A stretch of DNA of 64,000 nucleotides from Polaromonas sp. (GCA_025362315.1 JANYGP010000052.1:40123-104122), one strand, 5' to 3'. Shown: positions 1 to 8,804, numbered from the stretch's first letter. The notes: a model not told the origin generated them from the letters alone. Made by a program: numbers and translations.

Positions 1-2
1 TC

Positions 3-398
3 AACACGGCCAGCCAATGCGGTTTCACGCCGCAGTTTGGCGGACTGGAGACGCTGCACAAAACCTACGCCGCCAAAGGCTTGGTGGTGCTGGGTTTTCC
101 GTGCAACCAGTTTGGCGGGCAAGACCCGGGGAGTGACGACACGATTGCCGAGTTTTGCCAGGTCAACTACGGCGTCAGCTTTGCGATGATGGGCAAGGTG
201 GATGTCAATGGGCCCGATGCGCACCCGCTTTACAAATGGCTGTGTGCCGAAGCGCCGGGCCTGCTGGGCAGCAAGGCCATCAAATGGAACTTCACCAAAT
301 TTCTGGTCGGCAAGGATGGGCAAGTCATCAGGCGCTATGCGCCGACTGACAAGCCCGCTGATCTGGCCAAGGATGTTGAGGCGGCGCTGGCGGCTTGA
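3..398 (+). CDS. Glutathione peroxidase (5' end outside window)
   Basis: Frame open from base 3: NTASQCGFTPQFGGLETLHKTY...VLGFPCNQFGGQDPGSD...KWNFTKFLVGKDGQVIRRYAPT, classic GPx motifs with Cys at the active site. Confidence 0.93.
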   Translation, partial: NTASQCGFTPQFGGLETLHKTYAAKGLVVLGFPCNQFGGQDPGSDDTIAEFCQVNYGVSFAMMGKVDVNGPDAHPLYKWLCAEAPGLLGSKAIKWNFTKFLVGKDGQVIRRYAPTDKPADLAKDVEAALAA

Positions 399-428
399 GC
401 ATCGCGGTGCCTTTTGCATTTGACGGTT

Positions 429-470
429 GCTATATAAATAATAGCTGCTAGCGCCCAATTTACCTGGGCC
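429..470 (+). repeat. Dispersed ~45-bp repeat, copy A
   Basis: gctatataaataatagctgctagcgcccaatttacctgggcc; matches other copies in window. Confidence 0.75.
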
Positions 471-652
471 AGGGTCTGATTGCTACGATGAAAAGACCCT
501 CAAAACCCCAAAACCTGTCGTTTCCGCCAATAGAGGGAATCCAGTTTGGTTTTTGAAGTTCGCACAACGCTTTAACCGATCTGGATTTCCGCTTTCGCAA
601 GGACGACGGCAAAAAGAGTTCGTGGGACACATCTGACCAGGACAGCCGCCCG

Positions 653-1828
653 TCAGGCGGTCACCAGCCGCAACGCCGTGATTTCTGACGGCGCACCAAA
701 GCGTTTGGGCGGGCCCCAGTAACCTGTGCCGCGGCTGGTGTAGACCCACAGATTGTGCAGGCGGTTCAAGCCCGCCGTGAACGGCTGCTGCAGCGGCACA
801 AACAGATTCCATGGCCAGAACTGCCCGCCATGCGTGTGGCCTGACAGCTGCAAATCAAAACCTGCATCCGATGCGGCCTGTGCACTGCGCGGCTGGTGCG
901 CCAGCAGGATCCGAACCAGGGCCGAGGCCGGTGCGCCTTGCAGGGCCCGCGCCGGGTCACTGCGGTGCGACGGGTCAAAGTGATGGGCTGAATAGTCGGT
1001 CACGCCGGCCAGCACCAGGGGCGCCATGATTTGCGACTCTCCCTGCGCTGCTGAAGACTCCCCGTGGTGCAGCACCACATGCTCGTTCATCAGCACTGTC
1101 AGGCCCAGGCTGCGCAGCTGGGTGATCCAGGCCGGCGCGCCCGAATAATATTCATGGTTGCCAGTGACAAAAAACGTGCCGTGGCGCGACTGCAAGCCCG
1201 CCAGCGGCGCCACATGCGCAGCCAGCTCCGCCACCTTGCCATCGACCAGATCGCCCGTGATTGCCACCACATCGGCCTTCAGCGCATTGACGCGGTCCAC
1301 CACACGCTGCAAAAACGCACGCTTGATGGTCGGCCCGACATGGACATCGCTGATCTGAACCAGCGTAAAACCGTGCAGTGCCGCTGGCAGCCCAGCGATT
1401 GGCACGTCCACCCGCACCACGGCGGGCGTCCGCCGGGCATTGATCAGCCCGGCAAAAGTAACACCCAGTGCCAGCAGCGGCGTTGCCTGCGCTGTCAGTG
1501 TGCGCATACTTGCCAGCGGTAGCGCCATACCCAGCGCCTGGACCAGCCAGGCCGCCAGCAGCAGCACATCGCGCAGCACAGTCAGCACAAACACTGTTGA
1601 AAACAGTCCCATCAGCAGCAGCCCCACCCAGCTCAAGCGGTCAGCCCACGGCCGGGCAAGCGCACGACTTGCCACCAGACTGAGCGGCATCAGCACACTG
1701 GACACCACCAGCCCCAAACCCAGTACCCACCCCCAGGGCACAGTCAGTTCAGGCCCCAGACGCCAGCCAATAAATGCGTGCAGTGACGCCACCATCAGTA
1801 TCAGCGGATAAAAAGTCATTCCGTGCAA
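653..1828 (-). CDS. Membrane-anchored metallophosphoesterase
   Basis: N-terminal TM segments; QISDVHVG, GDLVDG, GNHEYY, SGHTHGGQ metallophosphoesterase motifs. Confidence 0.9.
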   Translation of the reverse strand: MHGMTFYPLILMVASLHAFIGWRLGPELTVPWGWVLGLGLVVSSVLMPLSLVASRALARPWADRLSWVGLLLMGLFSTVFVLTVLRDVLLLAAWLVQALGMALPLASMRTLTAQATPLLALGVTFAGLINARRTPAVVRVDVPIAGLPAALHGFTLVQISDVHVGPTIKRAFLQRVVDRVNALKADVVAITGDLVDGKVAELAAHVAPLAGLQSRHGTFFVTGNHEYYSGAPAWITQLRSLGLTVLMNEHVVLHHGESSAAQGESQIMAPLVLAGVTDYSAHHFDPSHRSDPARALQGAPASALVRILLAHQPRSAQAASDAGFDLQLSGHTHGGQFWPWNLFVPLQQPFTAGLNRLHNLWVYTSRGTGYWGPPKRFGAPSEITALRLVTA

Positions 1829-1930
1829 GTGGGCTTGATGGGCGACTTATTCAAGGGCAGCAACTGGGCCCGTGACGCCTGCCATGAACCGACAAGCGCA
1901 AACGCCTCAATTGCAAATACACTTTGGCCC

Positions 1931-2353
1931 ATGTCTGTATCGCTGAATCAACTGGAGAAAGCACACGCCGCCCTGCAGCGCGCCATTGCCGTGCACGACC
2001 GCGTTCTGACGGGCTCAGACATTGACCTGATAGAGACCACCCGCTCGGGTGTGATTCAAAACTTCGAAGTCGTTTACGAGCAAAGCTGGAAGGTGCTGCG
2101 CCGCTGGATGATGCATTACCTGTCTGTTCAGGAATCAGAAATCATGCAGCGCCGCCAGCTGTACAGGCTGGCTGCTAAAAATGACCTGCTCAATGATGTA
2201 GAGGCGTGGTGGGATTTTCATGAGGCGCGCAACAAGACGTCTCATACCTACAGCCCGCCGATTGCGCTGGAGGTAGCTGCAAAAGCCCGCCTGTTTGATG
2301 GTGCCTGCGCCCAATTGATCAGCCAGCTCAAGGCGCAGTCCATCGATGAATAA
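1931..2353 (+). CDS. HI0074-family nucleotidyltransferase substrate-binding / HEPN-like protein
   Basis: MSVSLNQLEKAHAALQRAI..., helical, WDFHEARNKTSHTY motif; paired with downstream MNT ORF. Start placed at 1931 rather than the ORF-track 1823. Confidence 0.75.
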   Translation: MSVSLNQLEKAHAALQRAIAVHDRVLTGSDIDLIETTRSGVIQNFEVVYEQSWKVLRRWMMHYLSVQESEIMQRRQLYRLAAKNDLLNDVEAWWDFHEARNKTSHTYSPPIALEVAAKARLFDGACAQLISQLKAQSIDE

Positions 2354-2669
2354 CATAACGCCACGCAACGCCAGCCTTCACCTCGCACCAGCGCACTTGA
2401 GCATGGTGCAAGCCATCCTTGACAGCCAGGTCCCGCATGCCCGCGTTCTGGCTTTCGGCTCACGCGCGGCCGGCACACCCCGCAAATATTCAGACCTTGA
2501 CCTGGCCATCATCCAGCCAGAGCGACTTACCCTGCACACCATCAGCCGCCTGAAAATGGCATTTGAAGATTCAGACCTGCCCATCTGCGTGGACGTCGTT
2601 GACTGGAACCAGGCGGACAGCGAATTCAAGGCCATGGTGGTAAAGCAGGGGATGGTTGAGTTGAGGTAG
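2346..2669 (+). CDS. MNT-type minimal nucleotidyltransferase
   Basis: AFGSRAAGTPRKYSDLDLAI = GSxxxG...SDxDL motif; 8-bp overlap with the preceding HEPN-like gene. Confidence 0.85.
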   Translation: MNNITPRNASLHLAPAHLSMVQAILDSQVPHARVLAFGSRAAGTPRKYSDLDLAIIQPERLTLHTISRLKMAFEDSDLPICVDVVDWNQADSEFKAMVVKQGMVELR

Positions 2670-2684
2670 CGACCAAGCCCACAC

Positions 2685-2732
2685 GCTATTAAATAAATAG
2701 CTGTTAGCGCACGTATTAATTGGGCTGTAGGC
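2685..2732 (+). repeat. Dispersed ~45-bp repeat, copy B
   Basis: gctattaaataaatagctgttagcgcacgtattaattgggctgtagg. Confidence 0.85.
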
Positions 2733-2755
2733 ATAAAGTTTGAAGTCTGGCAAGA

Positions 2756-3184
2756 ATGACCCGGCGTTACATGCTGGACACCAACGTCATCAGCCACATC
2801 ATGCAAGGCCGCGACGCAGGGCTTTTAAAGCGGCTGAGCCAACTACCGGTGGGGCAGGCTGTGATGTTCAGCGTGACGCTGGCCGAGCTGGAATATGGCC
2901 TGCGCCGAAAAGGCCAACCAGCCCGTTTGCAAAACGCGCTGTTGCAGGTGTTGCTGCGGGTAGACGTGCTGCCGTGGGATGAGCGCACTGCCCGGTGCTA
3001 TGGCCAGTTTTGCCATGCGCTGGAAGCGCAGGGCTTCAATCTCAGTGACCTCGACATGATGATTGCGGCTCACGCGGCAGCAACAGACACAACGCTGGTC
3101 AGTCGGGATAAAGCGTGTCAAACAGCAGCCACAGCCAGACTTGAGAAACTTCTGCCTGAACAGCTCAGGCTTGAGATCTGGTAG
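2756..3184 (+). CDS. PIN-domain ribonuclease toxin (VapC-like), no adjacent antitoxin
   Basis: MTRRYMLDTNVISHIM..., AELEYGLRR, DLMIAAHA-like acidic motif, LVSRDKA. Confidence 0.88.
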   Translation: MTRRYMLDTNVISHIMQGRDAGLLKRLSQLPVGQAVMFSVTLAELEYGLRRKGQPARLQNALLQVLLRVDVLPWDERTARCYGQFCHALEAQGFNLSDLDMMIAAHAAATDTTLVSRDKACQTAATARLEKLLPEQLRLEIW

Positions 3185-3234
3185 CCAAGGATTGAAGGCG
3201 GGGTATGGTCAAGTTGGGGTATCAAGTATGTTAA

Positions 3235-3284
3235 CGCTATTCAATCAGGAGCTGCTCGCGCCCGTATTTAATGGGCTACAGGCA
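3235..3284 (+). repeat. Dispersed ~45-bp repeat, copy C
   Basis: gctattcaatcaggagctgctcgcgcccgtatttaatgggctacaggc. Confidence 0.85.
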
Positions 3285-3339
3285 CAAAAGGCACTTCAAA
3301 ATGGCCTCAAACCGCTCAAAACTGCTCAAAACCGCGTTA

Positions 3340-3672
3340 TCACGCACCCGCCTCTGCCTCCGGCCACAAGTTTGGAAAGTAAAACCGCAACGCATGCTGA
3401 GGCACACCCAGGCGCAGCTTGCCGTGAGGGCTGTCGGTGGCCAGCAAGCCCCGCTTGAGCAGCGCCGACACCTGCGCTGTGCCCAGCCTGTCGCCCAGGC
3501 CGCTTGACGCCAGCAGCGCCTTGAACTCACTGCGCTCCAGCTCTGCCTGCGTGGCAAACAGGTAGTGCAACCCGCGCAGGGATTCAGTCCGCACCCCCAG
3601 CTTCACCACGTTTTCCTCATAGGCCAGGCATGCCGCCATGCGGTCATGCATGGTCTCAACGCCATATTGCCG
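3340..3672 (-). pseudogene. C-terminal remnant of a larger protein (possibly a Fic-family protein with C-terminal winged helix), truncated at its 5' end
   Basis: RQYGVETMHDRMAACLAYEENVVKL...GLGDRLGTAQVSALLKRGLLATDSPHGKLRLGVPQHALRFYFP; wHTH-like C-terminus without an N-terminal domain; family assignment from memory. Confidence 0.45.
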
Positions 3673-3732
3673 TCACATATCTGCTACATTTATGAAATGT
3701 ACTAAAAATGGATCTGCAATAAGGTAAAACTT

Positions 3733-3996
3733 ATGAAGAAGAACTCCGAAGCCAAGCGCGTTGCAAAACGCATGTCTCGTGACAAAAGCGCCAAGTTTAT
3801 TGAATTGGCTACCAGCCGGGTCAACCGTACTCTTAAGGAATTAGCTTTAGTCGGTAATTTATCGAATCGTTCTAACTATCAATACACCGACGATCAGGCA
3901 AAAAAAATCATACGTGCGCTACAGGTAGGACTTGAACAAGTGAAGTTACGCTTTGCGAGTGGCGGAACCCTAAATCAATCGAACTTTGAACTCTAA
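3733..3996 (+). CDS. Small basic protein (87 aa), first gene of methyltransferase/GHKL operon
   Basis: MKKNSEAKRVAKRMSRDKSAKFIELATSRVNRTLKELALVGNLSNRSNYQYTDDQAKKII...; ends 3 bp before the MTase start. Confidence 0.7.
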   Translation: MKKNSEAKRVAKRMSRDKSAKFIELATSRVNRTLKELALVGNLSNRSNYQYTDDQAKKIIRALQVGLEQVKLRFASGGTLNQSNFEL

Positions 3997-3999
3997 CGG

Positions 4000-5013
4000 A
4001 TGACATCATTTACAGCGGGAGCCTTGTTCTCCGGAATTGGCGGGTTTTGCCTCGGCTTCCGTGAGCAAAATATAGAGACAACCTGGGCCGTCGAAAATGA
4101 CGCTGCAGCTGTCCAAACCTACGAGGAGAACTTGGGGCCCAACAAAGTTCTTCGCAGGGAAGATGGGGCATTGCTTAGCGTAGAAGATGTAAGGGTTGCA
4201 GAATTAAAACTTCCCCCGGTCGATATCTTGCATGCAGGTTTCCCCTGTCAGAGTTTTTCAGTAGCTGGCGAACGGAAAGGATTTGCAGATCCTCGAGGAC
4301 AGCTGTTCTTTCACATCACAAGAATCCTGCGTGAATACGGCGAACATAGGCCAAGTGTTTTACTTTTAGAAAACTCCCCTAATTTGAAAGTTGGCCAGGG
4401 AGGCTCTTGGTTTCTTGAACTAGCGAATGAGATTCGGTCTGCTGGATACTGGTTCCGTGAATCAAATGCGTATGAGCTGGATTGCTACGATTACACAGAC
4501 GTTCCGCAAAAGCGTAAGCGCCTGTTCATAGTTGCTTTTGCCACCAACAAATTTCGAAATGGGAGACTCGAATTAAAACCGCCCAGCACTGGCCATAAAG
4601 ACATAACCAAATTGATAGATTTTGAAGGCCAAATTGAAGACACCTCGTACTACCTTGAATCGGACAATCGCTATTATCAAATGATTCAGAACAAAGTAGA
4701 AGATAAACGTGCAATCTATCAACTAAGAAAATATTTAGTGCGCGAAAAAGAATCAAATGTATGCCCGACACTTACTGCCAACATGGGTCAGGGTGGCCAC
4801 AATGTCCCCTTTATTTTAGACCGCAAGGGTTTGCGTAAGTTAACTGAGTATGAATGCCTAGCGCTTCAGGGCTTTCCTGCTCAATATCGTTTTCCTACGT
4901 CGGTTCCAAGGGCGAAACGATATCAGCAAGTAGGCAATTCCGTTGTTCCCCCTCTAGTGAGTCTTCTCGCTGGCTCAATCGTTCACAAGTTACACACAGA
5001 AAGAATTAAATGA
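4000..5013 (+). CDS. DNA (cytosine-5-)-methyltransferase
   Basis: Motif I ALFSGIGGFCLGF, IV AGFPCQSFS, VI LLLENS, VIII QKRKRLFIVAF, X YQQVGNSVVPPLV. Confidence 0.97.
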   Translation: MTSFTAGALFSGIGGFCLGFREQNIETTWAVENDAAAVQTYEENLGPNKVLRREDGALLSVEDVRVAELKLPPVDILHAGFPCQSFSVAGERKGFADPRGQLFFHITRILREYGEHRPSVLLLENSPNLKVGQGGSWFLELANEIRSAGYWFRESNAYELDCYDYTDVPQKRKRLFIVAFATNKFRNGRLELKPPSTGHKDITKLIDFEGQIEDTSYYLESDNRYYQMIQNKVEDKRAIYQLRKYLVREKESNVCPTLTANMGQGGHNVPFILDRKGLRKLTEYECLALQGFPAQYRFPTSVPRAKRYQQVGNSVVPPLVSLLAGSIVHKLHTERIK

Positions 5014-6911
5014 CAAAAATAGGATGGACGCATCCAATAGACGATTCAGATCAATGGGACGGATTTAACGATCCGGGAATTGAGCATTTTTCAGGTAGTC
5101 CCACACGCAACCTGGCGCGCGAAGTTAACCAAAATTCACTGGACGCATTTGACGATGCATCTGGTAAACCGGTTGTAATAAAAATATCAAAGCATTTAGT
5201 CCACGTGAGCTCTATCCCCGACGTTGAACAACTGAAAAAAAATATAGGTTTCTGTCGTACTTTCGCCGATCAGGAGGGCCCGAAAGCAACTCAATTCTTT
5301 GAGACTGCAACCAGTGAGCTTGCTAAAACCAAGATTACTGTACTTGAGATTTCAGATTTCAACACTAAGGGCATGAAGGGGCCAAGTCGCAACGGTACGG
5401 CGTTCTATGCTTTTACTAAGGCAAAGGGTCAAAGCAAAAAACCATCAGAAATTTCAACCGGATCTTTCGGCATCGGCAAATTTGCGCCTTACGCTGTTTC
5501 AAAGCTCCGCACCGTTTTTGTATCCACGATCTTTAGAGATGACGCTGGAGATCTTCAACAGTTGACTCAGGGGAAGTCAATATTGATGTCTCATGATGAT
5601 CGCAAAGAGCGCCGGCACCAAGGCGTCGGTTTTTGGGGGGTTGAAGCCAAATGCCAACCCGTATCGGGAATAGCACCCGAAATACCCACTTGGCTTGTGC
5701 GAGGGAATTCAGTAGGCGAGTACAAAGACAATGTCGGGACCAAGCTAATCATCTTAGGATTTGATGACAAGAAAGGATGGGAAAAACAACTGGTTGCATC
5801 CGTTGCGGAAAACTTCTTTGGCGCAATAGCTGCAAAAAGACTTGAGGTTCATATCTCCGATTCATATGCGATTACCGCAGACACCATTTCATCGATATTG
5901 ACTGACGGCGAACTCGTAGACTCTGTCGCGGGCCAATCTAACGAGCCCGAGCAGATTGAAAATAGTAGCCACTATTTATCTTGCTTGTCGGCGTCAGCCG
6001 GCGTAATCGTCGAGCAAAGTCAAATGCTGCACTTGGGATTGTGCGAGCTTCGATTGCAGTTAGCAGAAGGATTACCAAGACGGGTATGCGTTCTTCGCAA
6101 CGGCATGTTCATTTCAGACTCTCTTAATCTCCAAGGCCTAAAAAGCTTTTCTGACTTCAAAGACTTTGTCGCCGTTTTTCAATGTAGGAGCGACAAGGGA
6201 AATGAGCTACTCCGCGCCATGGAGCCGCCTAAGCATGACGCGTTTGAGCCAGATCGTCTTCCTACAAAAGAAGAACAAGAGAAGGCAAAAACGGCCCTTC
6301 GAGATATGGCGCGGTGGATCAGAGAAATGCTTAAACGCCATGCTAAGGACCCCGTATCTGACGTTACGAGCCTAGATGAACTTAAGGATTACTTTGCAGA
6401 AGAAGGCGAGCAAGGAGCAGGGGATGGATCTGAGGAAATTAATCCGTACGGGGCCGTAAAACTCACAGCTCGTCCGCTCCCGCAAAGAAAGACACCGACT
6501 CCTGCTGTAAGTAAAGATGGCGACGGGGATGGCAATGGTGAAGGCGATGGGGACGGAGAAGAAGGTAGCCACGACAACGGTAACAACACGGGTAACAGCG
6601 TCGGAAAAGGTGGATCGGGTGCCGGAGCTCAGAAGCCCACGGTGCAAATAGTGAACCCACGAGCCGTAATCATTTCAGCCAATCAACGGCGCATCGCATT
6701 TACTGCAGGTAAGTCCGGGCCAGTTGAGATTAGCTTATTTGAAGTTGGCGCGGATCAAGACTTTCAAATTCAGGTTAAGTATTCAAATCAAGGAACCATA
6801 AAAGATGGTAGGGTGCGACTGAACGTTAAAGAAAGTGCACGCGAAGTAATTGAAGTTAAGCTGGCTGAAGAATTTAATGGCGCTTTGAAGGTGGTAGCTC
6901 ATGGACTTTGA
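5010..6911 (+). CDS. GHKL-type (HATPase) ATP-binding protein with Gly/Asp-rich linker and C-terminal beta-rich domain
   Basis: N-box LAREVNQNSLDAFDDA (aa 35-50), G1-like VLEISDFNTKGMKG (aa 111-124), G2-like STGSFGIGKFAPYAVS (aa 149-164); linker GDGDGNGEGDGDGEEG; ATGA overlap with MTase. Confidence 0.82.
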   Translation: MTKIGWTHPIDDSDQWDGFNDPGIEHFSGSPTRNLAREVNQNSLDAFDDASGKPVVIKISKHLVHVSSIPDVEQLKKNIGFCRTFADQEGPKATQFFETATSELAKTKITVLEISDFNTKGMKGPSRNGTAFYAFTKAKGQSKKPSEISTGSFGIGKFAPYAVSKLRTVFVSTIFRDDAGDLQQLTQGKSILMSHDDRKERRHQGVGFWGVEAKCQPVSGIAPEIPTWLVRGNSVGEYKDNVGTKLIILGFDDKKGWEKQLVASVAENFFGAIAAKRLEVHISDSYAITADTISSILTDGELVDSVAGQSNEPEQIENSSHYLSCLSASAGVIVEQSQMLHLGLCELRLQLAEGLPRRVCVLRNGMFISDSLNLQGLKSFSDFKDFVAVFQCRSDKGNELLRAMEPPKHDAFEPDRLPTKEEQEKAKTALRDMARWIREMLKRHAKDPVSDVTSLDELKDYFAEEGEQGAGDGSEEINPYGAVKLTARPLPQRKTPTPAVSKDGDGDGNGEGDGDGEEGSHDNGNNTGNSVGKGGSGAGAQKPTVQIVNPRAVIISANQRRIAFTAGKSGPVEISLFEVGADQDFQIQVKYSNQGTIKDGRVRLNVKESAREVIEVKLAEEFNGALKVVAHGL

Positions 6912-7734
6912 CAAAAACAAAACCTTTCCTTACCCAGTGCTGCGGCCATATAGCGACGACTATAAAGATGTTGAATTTCAAGCAACGACCCAGGCAGTCG
7001 TTGACGGAAGCGCTGTTAACCTATCGTGCTCTTATCTAACTTCCTGTACGGAATTGGTAGACGAGATAAAAAAAAGCACGGCCGTATACTGCTCAGTTGT
7101 CTCTTGCCGGGACACCTACTTCCGTCAAGCAATTACCTCAAAAGCTGAATTCGTTGCAGCGTCATTCGATGCTACAAATCTAAGAGGCGAAGTGCGTATT
7201 GAGTCGTACATAGTTTGTGTAAAAAAAATATCTAGCTTCACCTCTCCAGACATAAACAAGGAGTTTGGAAAGGCTGCATTTACCTTTGTGCCCGGGCAAG
7301 TATTGGCGCAAGACGAAACAGCAGTAATTTACATAGATCGCGATTTGTTCAAACCGCTAACGTCAGTATTCGACCTGGTGAAAAGCGACACCGTTGGTGT
7401 CAATGAATGGAAGGTTGGACTCGACGACGATCACGTACAAATTCAGGTTAGTCCAACAATGAAAGAAGCGATAGACGATGCACGAAATAGCACAAGCAGC
7501 AAAGCCGTCTTGCTCAACTCCCTTTACTCTGCAGCCGTCACCGAGGCCTTACATAAATTGAAAGAGACACCAGAGGATTTCTCTCACACCAAGTGGGGTA
7601 ATGTCCTTGTTCGTCAACTCGCGCATAACAATGTGGACATAACTACCACTGAACCGTATATTGCAGCCCAAACACTAATGCGTCACCCGCTAAGTGTGTT
7701 GCGCGCATATGTCTTTCAAGGGGTAAGGCCATGA
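6901..7734 (+). CDS. Unknown protein (277 aa) of the MTase/GHKL operon
   Basis: Overlaps preceding gene by 11 bp; no recognisable catalytic motif. Confidence 0.8.
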   Translation: MDFDKNKTFPYPVLRPYSDDYKDVEFQATTQAVVDGSAVNLSCSYLTSCTELVDEIKKSTAVYCSVVSCRDTYFRQAITSKAEFVAASFDATNLRGEVRIESYIVCVKKISSFTSPDINKEFGKAAFTFVPGQVLAQDETAVIYIDRDLFKPLTSVFDLVKSDTVGVNEWKVGLDDDHVQIQVSPTMKEAIDDARNSTSSKAVLLNSLYSAAVTEALHKLKETPEDFSHTKWGNVLVRQLAHNNVDITTTEPYIAAQTLMRHPLSVLRAYVFQGVRP

Positions 7735-8459
7735 TTCCACTGGCACTCTTCCGACACGGTGCGGTTTTACAGCTTTATAAAGACATCAACCTTAATCTAG
7801 CTCGATACCGAGATAGTGATTTTGAGTTCCTAAATGAAGATCCATCTAAATTTATCGAGTCAAAGTGTCAAATCGACGAGGATCGACTGTTGGACGTCCA
7901 TTGCTCTTCTGACGATACCAATGAGGCTGCCTGCTGTCTGGCGGTTGCCGATGGCTTAAACGGAGTAACTCCATATCTCGCCCGAGATGAAAGGATTTGG
8001 GTTCGATTGACTCATATAGAACTGCTGCACTATTCGCGGACTAGATGGCCAATTCCAAGCACTGACATAGAGGCGGTGGCCCATATCCAAAAGCATTTTT
8101 TCGCGAGAAGTGCGCGGGGCATAGAGCGCGACAACGCAATATCTCGGCTTTGGTGGATGGCCACCGTGGCCGGTAAAGTGGAGGGTCTGAAAACATCTGA
8201 GGCCCTTGATGCCTTGTTGTTCCAGAGCGATGTTCGTGCAAGTATCATCGAGCGTCCAAGCACCTCGCAAAACACCGCTTTGCTCTCAGCGTTAGTGATC
8301 CAATTGCATAAATCGCTTTTATCAAATCAAGAGCTGTTTGAGCGCAAACGATTTAGATCGCTGATGAAACAACTAAACATCAATGGTGGAGTAAAACTAC
8401 TCGATGTCCTTGGTGTGGACATACTTCAAGAAATGGTTGAAGAAGCTGCAAAATCGTAA
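7731..8459 (+). CDS. Unknown protein (242 aa) of the MTase/GHKL operon; weak resemblance to DUF6339-type proteins
   Basis: ATGA start-stop overlap with preceding gene; RDERIWVRLTHIELLHYSRTRWPIP and RGIERDNAISRLWWMATVA look like conserved blocks; DUF name is from memory. Confidence 0.72.
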   Translation: MIPLALFRHGAVLQLYKDINLNLARYRDSDFEFLNEDPSKFIESKCQIDEDRLLDVHCSSDDTNEAACCLAVADGLNGVTPYLARDERIWVRLTHIELLHYSRTRWPIPSTDIEAVAHIQKHFFARSARGIERDNAISRLWWMATVAGKVEGLKTSEALDALLFQSDVRASIIERPSTSQNTALLSALVIQLHKSLLSNQELFERKRFRSLMKQLNINGGVKLLDVLGVDILQEMVEEAAKS

Positions 8460-8710
8460 ATACCCCCTTTGAGATGCGCCCTTTTGGAGACTCAATTTAT
8501 TGCGCATCAGTTACCGAGACGTTTTTACCGATTCAGACCATACAGATTGTATTTCGAGCTGTTAGCGGAAACAAAGCAGAGTCGTGCACCATCGCGGCCG
8601 CGCATCATTGAGTTGCTGCGAGGCCGCTCTTCCAGGTTCTTTAGCGATGCGCTGGTCAACATCACGGCGCACCAATGCCCGCGGGCGCATGCGGAGCTGG
8701 AAGCGGTCTG

Positions 8711-8804
8711 AGGGTATCAAAAAGCCGTATTCGGCCTGCTTTCAGGCATGTTTTAATCCTGTAGCCCAATTGATTCGGGCGCAGGCAGCTCCTGAATCAA
8801 TAGC
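8711..8804 (-). repeat. Extended dispersed repeat, copy D (core 8759-8804)
   Basis: gagggtatcaaaaagcc...gtagcccaattgattcgggcgcaggcagctcctgaatcaatagca; about 95 bp similar to 9625-9713. Confidence 0.8.

Noticed and set aside
1064-1522. 152-aa plus-strand ORF antisense to the metallophosphoesterase
   Set aside because: Low-information His/Gln/Arg-rich translation typical of an antisense high-GC frame.
3301-3340. CTCAAAACNG short triple repeat
   Set aside because: Only about three imperfect 10-bp units in decayed intergenic DNA; no functional inference possible.
6515-6615. GA/GG-rich low-complexity DNA in the GHKL gene as a regulatory or slippage element
   Set aside because: Parsimoniously a Gly/Asp-rich flexible linker; no perfect tandem unit.
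8469-8711. 80-aa ORF right of the MTase/GHKL operon
   Set aside because: No recognisable domain or motif; likely degenerate DNA at the island edge.
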